Positions 21,911-29,742 of a stretch of 35,961 bases of DNA are shown in pieces. The DNA comes from Nonomuraea turkmeniaca (lineage in GTDB: Bacteria > Actinomycetota > Actinomycetes > Streptosporangiales > Streptosporangiaceae). The notes beneath the pieces were generated by a model. The model was given only the letters and a program-made list of their open reading frames with translations. It had not been told where the DNA came from and ran no database searches. Every line of letters starts with the position of its first letter. Within the stretch, counting starts at the first letter, position 1. The stretch spans positions 1-35,961 of the forward strand of contig NZ_VCKY01000104.1 in NCBI RefSeq assembly GCF_005889735.1, written 5' to 3'. The position numbers were made by a program, and so were the translations under genes.

Positions 21911-23195
21911 GGAGCATGGCCTCCAGCCCGACGAGCTTGACCCGTTCGCCGCGGCCGAGCGACCTGGCCAGCTCGGCCTCCGCCGCCTCGATCGCCAGCC
22001 ACTCCTCGTACGTCACCGGCCGCACCCCTCGTTCGGCCAGCAACGTGTCGATCGGCTCGCTCGCACCACGTTCGCGCCCTTCCAGGTCGGCGAGCAGTGT
22101 CCGGACCGTTTCTGCGGCGTCGGACTTGTTGGTGCCGATCACGCCGGTGGGCCCGCGTTTGAGCCAGCCTGCCACGTATTCGCGGTCGCGTACCCGCCCG
22201 GCCTCGTTCGGCACGGTCATGGTCCGCTCGGAGAACGGCACCCCTGGCAGCGGCACGCTCTGGTAGCCGACCGACCGCAGCACCATCCCGACGGGCAGCG
22301 TCTCGAACTCGCCCGTGCCGACCACGCGCCCTTCCTCCGACAGCCGGGTGCGTTCGAGCTTGAGCCCCTCGACCCGCTCGGTGCCGAGGATCTCCACGGG
22401 CCGCAGCCAGAACCGCACGTCGAGGCGGCGCGGCCGGCCGATCGGCTCGCGGGCGGCCCAGGACTGCAGGACCTTGATGTTGCCCTGGACCTGGCGCGGG
22501 AAGTCGCCGCCGAGCACGACGGCCTCGTCAGGACGTACGCAGACGTCGGCGTTGGCCAGATCGCCCAGCTCGCGCAGCTCCTTGAGAGTGAACTTGGCGT
22601 GCTCGGGACCCCGGCGCCCCACCATGTGGATGGCCTTCACCTCGCTCTCCGCCAGGCGCTGGAGCACGTCGTGCGGCACGTCGGTGGAGCGCAGGTCGTC
22701 GGCGGTCTTGGCCAGGACGCGTACGACGTCCACGGCGACGTTGCCGACCCCGATCACCGCGATCTCGGAGGTGTCGAGCGTGAACCTGCCGGGGTCGACG
22801 TCGGGGTGCCCGCAGTACCAGTTGACGAAGTCGGTCGCCGCCACGCTCCCCGGCAGGTCCTCGCCCGGGATGCCGAGCTTCCTGTCGACCATGGCCCCCG
22901 TGCAGTAGACCACCGCGTCGTAGTGACCGAGCAGGTCGTCGACGGACAGGTCCGTGCCGAGCGTGACGCCGCCGAGGAAGCGGACCTCGGGCAGCTCCAG
23001 CACCCTCCGCAGGTAGTTCGCGATCGACTTGATCGAGGTGTGGTCGGGCGCGACGCCGTACCTGACCAGCCCGTACGGGGTCGGCAGGCGTTCGAGCACA
23101 TCGACCCGCACGTCCTCCGCGGACTGCTTGACCAGAGCCTCGGCCGTGTAGATCCCGGCGGGGCCCGACCCGATGACCGCCACACGCAACGCCAC
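21894..23195 (-). CDS. fprA: Ferredoxin/adrenodoxin-NADP+ reductase, FprA type
   Basis: The 433-residue flavoprotein starts with an FAD dinucleotide fold RVAVIGSGPAGIYTAEAL, continues with LPTPYGLVRYGVAPDHTSIK (FprA hallmark), a second NADPH fold IAVIGVGNVAVDVVRVLA, HMVGRRGPEHAKFTLKELREL and the late VAGWLKRGPTGVIGTNKSDA. It moves electrons from NADPH to ferredoxins serving cytochromes P450 and oxygenases. A supporting role in steroid oxidation is possible, but no steroid operator precedes it. GTG at 23195 follows GGAGG with a short 4-base gap. Confidence 0.92.
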   Translation of the reverse strand: MALRVAVIGSGPAGIYTAEALVKQSAEDVRVDVLERLPTPYGLVRYGVAPDHTSIKSIANYLRRVLELPEVRFLGGVTLGTDLSVDDLLGHYDAVVYCTGAMVDRKLGIPGEDLPGSVAATDFVNWYCGHPDVDPGRFTLDTSEIAVIGVGNVAVDVVRVLAKTADDLRSTDVPHDVLQRLAESEVKAIHMVGRRGPEHAKFTLKELRELGDLANADVCVRPDEAVVLGGDFPRQVQGNIKVLQSWAAREPIGRPRRLDVRFWLRPVEILGTERVEGLKLERTRLSEEGRVVGTGEFETLPVGMVLRSVGYQSVPLPGVPFSERTMTVPNEAGRVRDREYVAGWLKRGPTGVIGTNKSDAAETVRTLLADLEGRERGASEPIDTLLAERGVRPVTYEEWLAIEAAEAELARSLGRGERVKLVGLEAMLRACRV

Positions 23196-23203
23196 GCCGC
23201 CTC

Positions 23204-23443
23204 CTAAGACACGCGTCCCACCAGATGCAACCGGCCGGTGCGATCGATGTATCCCCGGTCGCCCGTACGCACGAACCCGTCCTTGGCGAAAACCGCTTGA
23301 TCGGTGCTGTTGCCAACGTAGTCGCTCATGACGGCGTCCGAGCGGAGAAGCACCACACCCTGCGCGTCATGAGGCAGCGGGCGGTCGTCCCCGTCCCTGA
23401 TACGGATCCGGTGCTCGCGCAGCACCCGCATGGCGGCGTCCAT
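23204..23443 (-). pseudogene. Fragment of an AMP-binding acyl-CoA ligase
   Basis: The 79-residue frame matches only a middle slice of adenylate-forming enzymes: IRIRDGDDRPLPHDAQGVV, then FAKDGFVRTGDRGYIDRTGRLHLVGR (hinge region A8). The ATP-binding loop upstream and the catalytic-lysine C-terminal domain are absent, and the frame stops right after GRVS. It lies between fprA and the intact fadD3-like gene. In-frame codons continue a little upstream of the ATG. It is a relic, not a functional enzyme. Confidence 0.8.
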
Positions 23444-23535
23444 GCTCCACGCGGGCAGGAGGTGGCAGGTACGCCTCGGGCCCCGCGATGGGCGAGTCCG
23501 GCGGCCACCTGATCGGACAGCCGGTCACTTCCAAA

Positions 23536-25074
23536 CTACTCGCTCAATGCCTGCTTCGCCTGATCGCGGAGCGCCAGCTTGTCGATCTTGCCGTTGACGT
23601 TGACCGGCAGGGCGTCCACCACGACGACCCGCTTGGGGATCTTGTAGTTGGACATGTTGGCCCGCGCCCACTCGATCAGCGCGTCGGGGTCGACGGTCAC
23701 GCCGGGCCTGGGGACCACGTACGCCACGCCGGCCTCGCCTGTGGCCGGGTCGGGCACGCCGACGACCGCCACCTGGGCCGGCGACCCTTCGTGCAGGAGG
23801 AGCGACTCGACCTCGGCGGGCGAGACGTTGAAGCCGTTGACGATGTAGAGCTCCTTCTTGCGGTCCACGATGGCCAGGTTGCCCTGCTCGTCCAGGACGC
23901 CGACGTCGCCCGTGTGCAGCCAGCCGCCGGCGTCGACGGTCTCGGCCGTGCGCTCGGGCTCGTTCCAGTAGCCGCGCATCACGCCGTACCCGCGCTGCAG
24001 GATCTCGCCGCGCTCGCCGGGCGCGACCTCCTTGCCGTCGTCATCGACGATCTTGACCTCGATGCCGGGCACAGGTCTGCCGGTGGTGTTCGCGACGACC
24101 TCGATGGGGTCGCCGTCCCTGGTCATGGAGACGACCGTGCCTTCCATCAGCCCGTACGCGTTGATCATCCGCTCCAGGCCGACCCGCTCGACCAGCCGCC
24201 TGATGAGCGTCGCCGGCACGGCGGCGGCCCCGCAGATGGCCACGCGCAGCGACGACACGTCCCAGGAGCCCTGGTCCAGCTCGTCCAGGATCCGGTGGAA
24301 CAACGTGGGCGGCCCGGCCAGGATGGTGACGCGCTCGGCCGAGACGAGCGACATGAGGGCGTCCGGGGTGAAGATCGGGATGGGCACCATCGTGGCCCGG
24401 CGCATGACGCAGGCGACCAGCCCGGCGTTCAGTCCGAACCCGTGGCTGAAGGGGGCGATGACCGGATAGCGGTCGTGCTCGTTCAGCGTGACGATCTGCG
24501 ACCAGTCCCAGTAGCCGCGCAGGACCTGGGCGTGGTCCAGCATGACGCCCTTGGGCGTGCCGGTGGTGCCCGACGTGGACATGATCTCGCACAGGTCTCC
24601 GGGACGTACGGCGAGCGCCCGGTTCTCGGCCTCCCGCGCCGGGACCCGCGCCCCGAGCGCGCGCAGCTCCGACGCCGGCGGGACGATCGTGTGGCGCAGG
24701 CCGGGCAACGACGGCAGCAGCCCGGCGAGCGGGACGGCCGTGGGCCCTTCCCCGGTGATCAGCACCTTCGCACCGGTCTTCTCGATCATCTGGGCCGCCT
24801 CAATGCCCTTGTACCTGGACGAGAGCGGCACGATCACCGCCCCCGCGTCCCAGATGCCGAACGCGTGCGTCACCCAGTACGCCGAGTTCACCCCCCACAT
24901 CGCCACCCTGTCGCCGGGGGCGACGCCCAGGGCGATGAGCCCGCGGGCGACCTCCGCGGCCGCCGCCCGCAGCCCGGACATCGACATCCGGGCGCCGCCC
25001 TCGGCGACGACGGTGGCGGCAGGGTGGTCGTCCGCCTGGCCGCGCAGCATGCGGGGGAGCGTTTCCCAGTCCAT
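23536..25074 (-). CDS. fadD3: Acyl-CoA synthetase, FadD3-like HIP-CoA ligase
   Basis: The 512-residue adenylating enzyme is complete: phosphate loop STSGTTGTPKG (166-176), AYGLMEGT (306-313, with Met where Thr is usual), GWLHTGDVG (384-392), DRKKELYIVNGFNVSP (hinge) and the catalytic Lys near 496 in NVNGKIDK. Length and context next to HIP genes fit FadD3 (Rv3561c), which activates HIP with CoA to start ring C/D breakdown. The ATG at 25074 follows AGGGGG. It is the third gene of the LLM / PaaK-like / fadD3 operon. The specific substrate is inferred. Confidence 0.82.
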   Translation of the reverse strand: MDWETLPRMLRGQADDHPAATVVAEGGARMSMSGLRAAAAEVARGLIALGVAPGDRVAMWGVNSAYWVTHAFGIWDAGAVIVPLSSRYKGIEAAQMIEKTGAKVLITGEGPTAVPLAGLLPSLPGLRHTIVPPASELRALGARVPAREAENRALAVRPGDLCEIMSTSGTTGTPKGVMLDHAQVLRGYWDWSQIVTLNEHDRYPVIAPFSHGFGLNAGLVACVMRRATMVPIPIFTPDALMSLVSAERVTILAGPPTLFHRILDELDQGSWDVSSLRVAICGAAAVPATLIRRLVERVGLERMINAYGLMEGTVVSMTRDGDPIEVVANTTGRPVPGIEVKIVDDDGKEVAPGERGEILQRGYGVMRGYWNEPERTAETVDAGGWLHTGDVGVLDEQGNLAIVDRKKELYIVNGFNVSPAEVESLLLHEGSPAQVAVVGVPDPATGEAGVAYVVPRPGVTVDPDALIEWARANMSNYKIPKRVVVVDALPVNVNGKIDKLALRDQAKQALSE

Positions 25075-25083
25075 CGGATCCCC

Positions 25084-26160
25084 CTAGGAGATGAGAGCCC
25101 GGTCCCTGCCCAGGTGGTGGCCGCGCAGGTCGGTCACCGTGGCGGGGCGCGGCAGCTCGGCGACCTCCTGGGCGATCTCCACGGTGATCGAGATGGGGGT
25201 CAGCGCCTGGATGGCCTGCTGGATCCTGGAGCGCCACATGGGGTTGCCGACCAGGCTCTCCCGGTTGAACGTCACGGTGAGCACGGCCGCGTCCAGCGTG
25301 CCCTGCCTGCTGATCCGCAGGTCCCAGCCGGCCACACCGTCGATCTTCGACAGGGCCTTCTCGACGCGGGGCAGCGCCAGCCACACGCCTCTGACCAGCA
25401 CGTGCTCGCCCACGGTGTGCGCGGGCGCGGGGATGCCGTCCCCGGCTCCGGCCACCTGCCCGGTCCTGAGCACGGCGTCGCCCAGCGTCGAGTGCCCGCG
25501 CGGGGTGACGACCAGCTCGGCCGGCCCGGCGTCGGGCCCGACGTCGGGCCCGGCGTCGGGCTCGGTGTCCTTGGCGAGCGCCGCCAGCCCCAGCATGCCG
25601 TCCGCGAGCGGGATGAGGGGGTCCTCCTCGGCCGCCCGCCAGGCGAGGGCCGTGCCGCCGAACGGGCTGGAGTACACCTCGGTGACCCGCGCCGCGAACT
25701 CGCCGGCCAGATGGCCGAGCGTGCGTTTCGAGGCGATCTCGCCGGTCAGCACGATGTTCCTGATCCCGAGGTCCAGCGGGTCAAGGAGGAACTCCAGGTG
25801 CAGGCGGGCCAGGAAGTCCATCGCGCCCGTCGGCGTCGCCACCAGCGTGGTGGCGCGCAGCGCGGACAGCGCGTGGTGCAGGCGCATCCGGCCGCGCGGC
25901 CCCACATCGGCGGCGGCCTGAGCCACATCGGCCGCGGCGGCGGTCCACAACGCGCCCGCGGGCTCGGACAGTGCCACCGCGACGCGGTCCCGCTCGCTCA
26001 CGCCGGCCGCCCGCAGCGCCGCCGCGGTCAGCCCGGCGGCGGCCGTACGGTCGTCCTGGCTCATCGGGAAGACGCTCGACACGTCGGGGGAGACGAGCAG
26101 GAGCCCTTCGGCGGTACGCCCGGCGGCCCCGAGGTCGTCGCGGGTCAGCCACCGGGTCAT
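25084..26160 (-). CDS. PaaK-like adenylate-forming enzyme homologue without a phosphate loop
   Basis: The 358-residue protein resembles the later two thirds of phenylacetate-CoA ligases: IRNIVLTGEIASKRTLGHL (about 134-152), VTEVYSSPFGGTALAW (about 159-174), and a C-terminal domain VEKALSKIDGVAGWDLRIS to the end. The Ser/Thr/Gly-rich ATP loop (SSGTTG type) is missing; the matching place reads SSVFPMSQDDRTAAAGLTA. A DAGPDVGPDAGP insert is also odd. It may bind acyl-CoA without activating it, or be decaying. Its ATG overlaps the LLM stop (TGATG) and it ends 10 bp before fadD3, so it is fully embedded in the operon. Confidence 0.75.
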   Translation of the reverse strand: MTRWLTRDDLGAAGRTAEGLLLVSPDVSSVFPMSQDDRTAAAGLTAAALRAAGVSERDRVAVALSEPAGALWTAAAADVAQAAADVGPRGRMRLHHALSALRATTLVATPTGAMDFLARLHLEFLLDPLDLGIRNIVLTGEIASKRTLGHLAGEFAARVTEVYSSPFGGTALAWRAAEEDPLIPLADGMLGLAALAKDTEPDAGPDVGPDAGPAELVVTPRGHSTLGDAVLRTGQVAGAGDGIPAPAHTVGEHVLVRGVWLALPRVEKALSKIDGVAGWDLRISRQGTLDAAVLTVTFNRESLVGNPMWRSRIQQAIQALTPISITVEIAQEVAELPRPATVTDLRGHHLGRDRALIS

Positions 26161-27227
26161 CAGCGCACCACCTCGGTCATGAACAACGTCATCGACTCGC
26201 ACACCCGCTCGTGCGCCAGCCCGCCGACCTGGGCCTGGATGATGAGGTCCGTGGCGCCGGCCTCGGCGATCCTGGCCAGGGCCTTGCGTGAGCCCTCCAC
26301 GTCGTCGACCACCACCATCAGGTGCTCCCGCAGCGTGGCCATGGCCTCATCGGGCGGCAGCCCGGCCGCGAGCTGGCCGAGCACGCGGTGCGTGGCATGG
26401 CGGGCGTCGTAGTAGTCGGGCGGGGTGACGAGGTTGACCTGGCGGCGGATGTACCACAGGACGGCGTCGGCGGCCGTGCCGGTCGCCTCGTCCCGCGTGG
26501 GGGCGACGAACCATGGGATCATGAGGGCGACGCGCCGGCTCGACGGGTCGAAGCCGTTGTCGGCCAGACATTCCCGATATTTCGCGATGTCGGCGGCGAC
26601 GTCGTCGATGCCCTTGAGCATCGTCATGCCGAGCAGGTTGTATCCGTGCCTGGCCGCCGCCAGATACCCCTCCAGCGAGGTGGACGCCACCCACACCGGG
26701 GGATGGGGCTCCTGGACCGGCCGCGGGTAGACGGCCACGTCCGGGATCTCGAAGAACTCGTTCGACCGGCTGATCGGCTCGCCGTCGGCCCGCCAGATGG
26801 CCAGTGTGGCCTCCAGCGAGTCCTCCCAGATCTGCCGCGACTTCTCGAACGGCCGCTGGAACGCCTGGTACTCCAGCGGCGAGGCCCCACGCCCCGTCCC
26901 GAACTCCACCCGGCCGCCGCTCAGCACGTCCAGCGTGGCGACGCGTTCGGCGGTGCGGATCGGGGACTGGAACGGCAGCAGCACCACCCCGAGCCCGAGG
27001 TGGATGCGATCCGTCCGCTGGGAGATGGCGGCCAGGACCAGGTCGGGGGCGGAGGAGTGGGAGAAGCCCCTGGTGAAGTGGTGCTCGACGAACCAGGCGG
27101 TGTCGAAGCCCAGCCGGTCTCCCAGCACGACCTGTTCGACCACGTTGCGGAACGTCTGCTGCTCGACTTCGCGGGTGCGGCCGCGGACCTCCAGTTCATA
27201 CCCCAGGCTGATCCGTAGGGACGTCAT
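26160..27227 (-). CDS. LLM-class flavin-dependent oxidoreductase under a KstR2-like operator
   Basis: The 355-residue protein has the bacterial-luciferase-like barrel: DRLGFDTAWFVEHHF, SAPDLVLAAISQRTDRIHLGLGVVLLPFQ, RTAERVATLDVLSGGRVEFGTGRG, a long insertion with YPRPVQEPHPPVWVASTS and a C-terminal TDLIIQAQVGGL. It more resembles FMN-using alkanal monooxygenase-type members than the short F420 type at 18593. It may oxygenate or reduce a steroid-ring intermediate; the flavin reductase at 13338-13961 could feed it. The ATG at 27227 has GGAGG 4 bases ahead and lies 18 bp after operator site D. It heads the operon with the PaaK-like and fadD3-like genes. Confidence 0.87.
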   Translation of the reverse strand: MTSLRISLGYELEVRGRTREVEQQTFRNVVEQVVLGDRLGFDTAWFVEHHFTRGFSHSSAPDLVLAAISQRTDRIHLGLGVVLLPFQSPIRTAERVATLDVLSGGRVEFGTGRGASPLEYQAFQRPFEKSRQIWEDSLEATLAIWRADGEPISRSNEFFEIPDVAVYPRPVQEPHPPVWVASTSLEGYLAAARHGYNLLGMTMLKGIDDVAADIAKYRECLADNGFDPSSRRVALMIPWFVAPTRDEATGTAADAVLWYIRRQVNLVTPPDYYDARHATHRVLGQLAAGLPPDEAMATLREHLMVVVDDVEGSRKALARIAEAGATDLIIQAQVGGLAHERVCESMTLFMTEVVR

Positions 27228-27245
27228 CCGGCCTCCAGTGATGAA

Positions 27246-27261
27246 CCAAGCGCTCGCTTGG
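27246..27261. promoter_or_regulatory. KstR2-like operator, site D
   Basis: CCAAGCGCTCGCTTGG with A at 27245 matches AnCAAGnnCTTGnT at 9 of 10 fixed positions and keeps the outer CCAAGC/GCTTGG inverted repeat. It is 18 bp upstream of the LLM gene and 55 bp from the divergent gene at 27317. Confidence 0.78.
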
Positions 27262-27316
27262 TAGAGCGTATCAGCAGCGAACACTTGCGGGAAGGGCGCG
27301 CGCGCGATCAGAGTGG

Positions 27317-27802
27317 ATGCCTGTGAAGCGAAAGCACGCGCTGAGGCGGCCGAAGGACACCACGGTCCCCGATCCCGGCGACGACGGCCTCTCGCTCACG
27401 AGTGCCCGCCGGTACGAGGCGTTCGGCCGGGTGATGGCAGCGCTGGCGACCGAGGCGGACTTCATCGAGTCGTGCCGCGACCTGACCTGGTGGCGGGGGT
27501 CCGATCACAGCTGGCACATCGAGTGGCGCGACGGGCCGTACGCGTCCGAGGTGGCCACGCTGCTGTCCGAGCAGGTGCGCGACCCCGGCTACGACGGCCT
27601 GCTCGTCACCGAGGCGGGTCCCGGCAGCGAGGGCTCGGCGGTGCTCGACGTGATGGGGGTGCGCTTCGAGCTGCGGGCGATCGACCCGATGGGCCGGGCC
27701 ACCGTACGCGCCCGGCCGGGTTTCTGGCGCCTGGCCGAAGCCCTCGACACCACCCGCCGCACCAACACCCGCCACCCCTGGGAGGAACTCCTGGGCGGTT
27801 GA
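27317..27802 (+). CDS. Hypothetical 161-residue protein divergent from the LLM operon
   Basis: I do not recognise a family. After a basic start (MPVKRKHALRRPKD) the protein has a helix SARRYEAFGRVMAALATEADFIESCRD, a Trp-rich WWRGSDHSWHIEWRDGPYASEV and a strand-rich end FELRAIDPMGRATVRARPGFWRLAEAL. It is soluble without signal peptide. There is no ribosome site before the ATG at 27317, so the transcript may be leaderless. It shares the 89-bp region with operator site D and could be co-regulated. Confidence 0.68.
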   Translation: MPVKRKHALRRPKDTTVPDPGDDGLSLTSARRYEAFGRVMAALATEADFIESCRDLTWWRGSDHSWHIEWRDGPYASEVATLLSEQVRDPGYDGLLVTEAGPGSEGSAVLDVMGVRFELRAIDPMGRATVRARPGFWRLAEALDTTRRTNTRHPWEELLGG

Positions 27803-27908
27803 CCGCGCGGGCGGACATGCGTGCCCTGCACCCAGCCCATCGTGTGGCGGTCCTGCGTTGCTGCTGACTCCACCCCCGACATCTCCATCGGCCAGGCCGG
27901 TGGCGGGA

Positions 27909-28862
27909 TCAGGCGGGTGGCCCGAAGACGTGAGCCGCCAGCCGAGCTCGATGAGCCTCCGGTGGGCAGAAGAGCTGCGCGTCGGACGTGGCCCGCTTGA
28001 AGTACCGGTGCGCCGGGTGCTCCCACGTGATCCCGATCCCGCCGTGGACCTGGATGTTCTCGCCCGCCGCACGCAGATAGGCCTCCGTGCAGTACGACCC
28101 CGCGATCGCCGCGAACACCCCGTCGCGCGCCGCCGCCAAGGCCGCCGACCTGGCCGACTCCACGAGCAGCAGCACATCCGCCAGCTTGTGCTTGATCGCC
28201 TGAAAGGACCCGATCGGCCGCCCGAACTGATGCCGCAGCTTGGCATGCTCGACCGCCATCTCCAGACACCGCCGCGCCCCGCCCACCTGCTCGGCGGCCA
28301 GCGCCGCGACGCCGAGATCCCGCACCCGGGCCCAGGACGCGCCGTCGCCGAGCCGCCGTACCCGCACGCCGTCGAAGGTCAGCCGCGCCAGCGGCCGGCT
28401 CTCGTCCATCGTCGGGTACGGCTCCCGCCGCGTGGGCACGGCCTCGACCAGCAGCCCGTCGACGTAGAGCAGCACCAGCTCGCCCTCCAGCGCGTACGGC
28501 ACGGTACCCGTGAGCAGATCACCCTCAAGCCGCAGCTCGCCGTCACCCGGCAACACCACGGTCGCGGTCGCGGCCCCCTCGGCCAGCGCCGCCAGCAGGT
28601 CGGACGCCCCGCAAGCGGCGGCCGCCTCCACGGCCATCACCGCCGACTGCAGGAACGGGTGCGGGGACAGCGCCCGGCCCAGCTCCTCCGCCACGGCCGC
28701 CATCTCGGCGGGCCCGCATCCCGCGCCACCATGCTCCTCGGGGACGAGCAGCCCCGCGACGCCCACGTCCCGGGCGAACTCCCGCCAGGACGCGCCGGGA
28801 CGGCCGGCGAGGTAGTCGCGGACAACGGCGCGGAGCTCATCGGGAAGAGACACGGCACACAT
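27909..28862 (-). CDS. Acyl-CoA dehydrogenase, FadE32/33-like short subunit
   Basis: At 317 residues it is short for the family and matches the size of steroid FadE subunits such as FadE32/33 (318-319 aa), which work as heterotetramers. It has FARDVGVAGLLVPEEHGGAG, LRHQFGRPIGSFQAIKHKLAD (FAD/CoA contacts), and QVHGGIGITWEHPAHRYFKRA with a likely catalytic Glu near 281. Its partner subunit is not in the window. The ATG at 28862 is 5 bp from operator site E and has no ribosome site, so the transcript is probably leaderless or the GTG at 28853 is used. The operator ties it to HIP metabolism. Confidence 0.85.
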   Translation of the reverse strand: MCAVSLPDELRAVVRDYLAGRPGASWREFARDVGVAGLLVPEEHGGAGCGPAEMAAVAEELGRALSPHPFLQSAVMAVEAAAACGASDLLAALAEGAATATVVLPGDGELRLEGDLLTGTVPYALEGELVLLYVDGLLVEAVPTRREPYPTMDESRPLARLTFDGVRVRRLGDGASWARVRDLGVAALAAEQVGGARRCLEMAVEHAKLRHQFGRPIGSFQAIKHKLADVLLLVESARSAALAAARDGVFAAIAGSYCTEAYLRAAGENIQVHGGIGITWEHPAHRYFKRATSDAQLFCPPEAHRARLAAHVFGPPA

Positions 28863-28867
28863 GTTAA

Positions 28868-28883
28868 CCAAGCGATTGCTTGC
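28868..28883. promoter_or_regulatory. KstR2-like operator, site E
   Basis: CCAAGCGATTGCTTGC with A at 28867 matches AnCAAGnnCTTGnT at 9 of 10 fixed positions. An extra CCTTGG follows at once (28883-28888). It ends 5 bp before the FadE ATG, where it would cover the start of a leaderless transcript. Confidence 0.75.
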
Positions 28884-28981
28884 CTTGGTCAAGGGATGAC
28901 CGAAATTTGCCTTTTCTGTACGGTCACATAATCTGACTGCGGTCAGCCCTATAAATCGCCAGGGGAGGGTTTGACCAGGGA

Positions 28982-29659
28982 ATGGAGATGAACAACACCG
29001 TCATCGATTACACCGACTTCGCCGAATACGACCGCCGGCAGCGCTGCATCGAACGCCATCTGGTCGCGGCCTTCCTGGGCGGACTGCTCGTCGGCCTCGT
29101 CGGCATGCTCATAGCCGGCCGCGGCCCCGAATGGGTCGGCCAGGTCTATGAGCCGTACGCCTACCTGGCCCTGTCCCTCGTCGTCGGGGTCACCGCGTCG
29201 GGGTTCGGATGGGCGTTGCTCACCACCTTCCTCGCGGCCGTGTCCGCGCTGGTCGCGGCCATGGGCGCGGGCGCGCTCCGCGGTGACCTCGCCTTCGACG
29301 TCATCGGCGGCAGCGCCGCGGGGCTCAACTGGATGCTCGCCCTGCTCGTCGGCCTGGGCCTGCTGTCGTACGTCACCCGCAGGGACGACGCCTGGGGCGA
29401 CCTCGCGGCGGGCGCGGTCGGCGCGGCGCTGCTCGCGGACGTCATGGACCGGGCGACCCCAGGCTTCATCGGCAACGACCAGTCGTTCTGGCCACTGCCC
29501 GCGCTGGTCATCGGGCTGCTGTCGGTCGCGCTGGTGTTCGTGCTGCGCAGGAACGCCCGTGCCAGGCTCCTTTCGCTCGCCCGGTCGGCGGTTGTCGCCG
29601 GCGTGCTCACGGTCTGCCTGGCCGCCTTCGTCGCCGGCTGGATACCTCTGGCGGTTTAG
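28982..29659 (+). CDS. Polytopic membrane protein of unknown function
   Basis: The 225-residue protein has a soluble N-terminus (about 30 residues) and then six or seven hydrophobic segments: LVAAFLGGLLVGLVGMLIAG, YLALSLVVGVTASGFGWALL, FLAAVSALVAAMGAGAL, LNWMLALLVGLGLLSYV, LPALVIGLLSVALVFVL and VVAGVLTVCLAAFVAGWIPL. A charged loop RRDDAWGD lies between the fourth and fifth. I recognise no family. It is divergent from the FadE gene and 83 bp upstream of proS. Start at 28982 or the ATG at 28988 cannot be decided from the ribosome site. Confidence 0.75.
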   Translation: MEMNNTVIDYTDFAEYDRRQRCIERHLVAAFLGGLLVGLVGMLIAGRGPEWVGQVYEPYAYLALSLVVGVTASGFGWALLTTFLAAVSALVAAMGAGALRGDLAFDVIGGSAAGLNWMLALLVGLGLLSYVTRRDDAWGDLAAGAVGAALLADVMDRATPGFIGNDQSFWPLPALVIGLLSVALVFVLRRNARARLLSLARSAVVAGVLTVCLAAFVAGWIPLAV

Positions 29660-29742
29660 CCGGCGGTTTAAGGCCGAGCGAGCGGCCGCCCCGACTCGAT
29701 AGCCTGTAAGCCTCCGCATTCAGGTTCGAGCAAGGAGTAGCC

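Noticed and set aside
23488..26412. A 974-codon open frame on the plus strand
   Set aside because: It runs antisense to the fadD3-like and PaaK-like genes, has His/Arg/Gly-rich low-complexity translation and no family motif; it is a GC-bias shadow.
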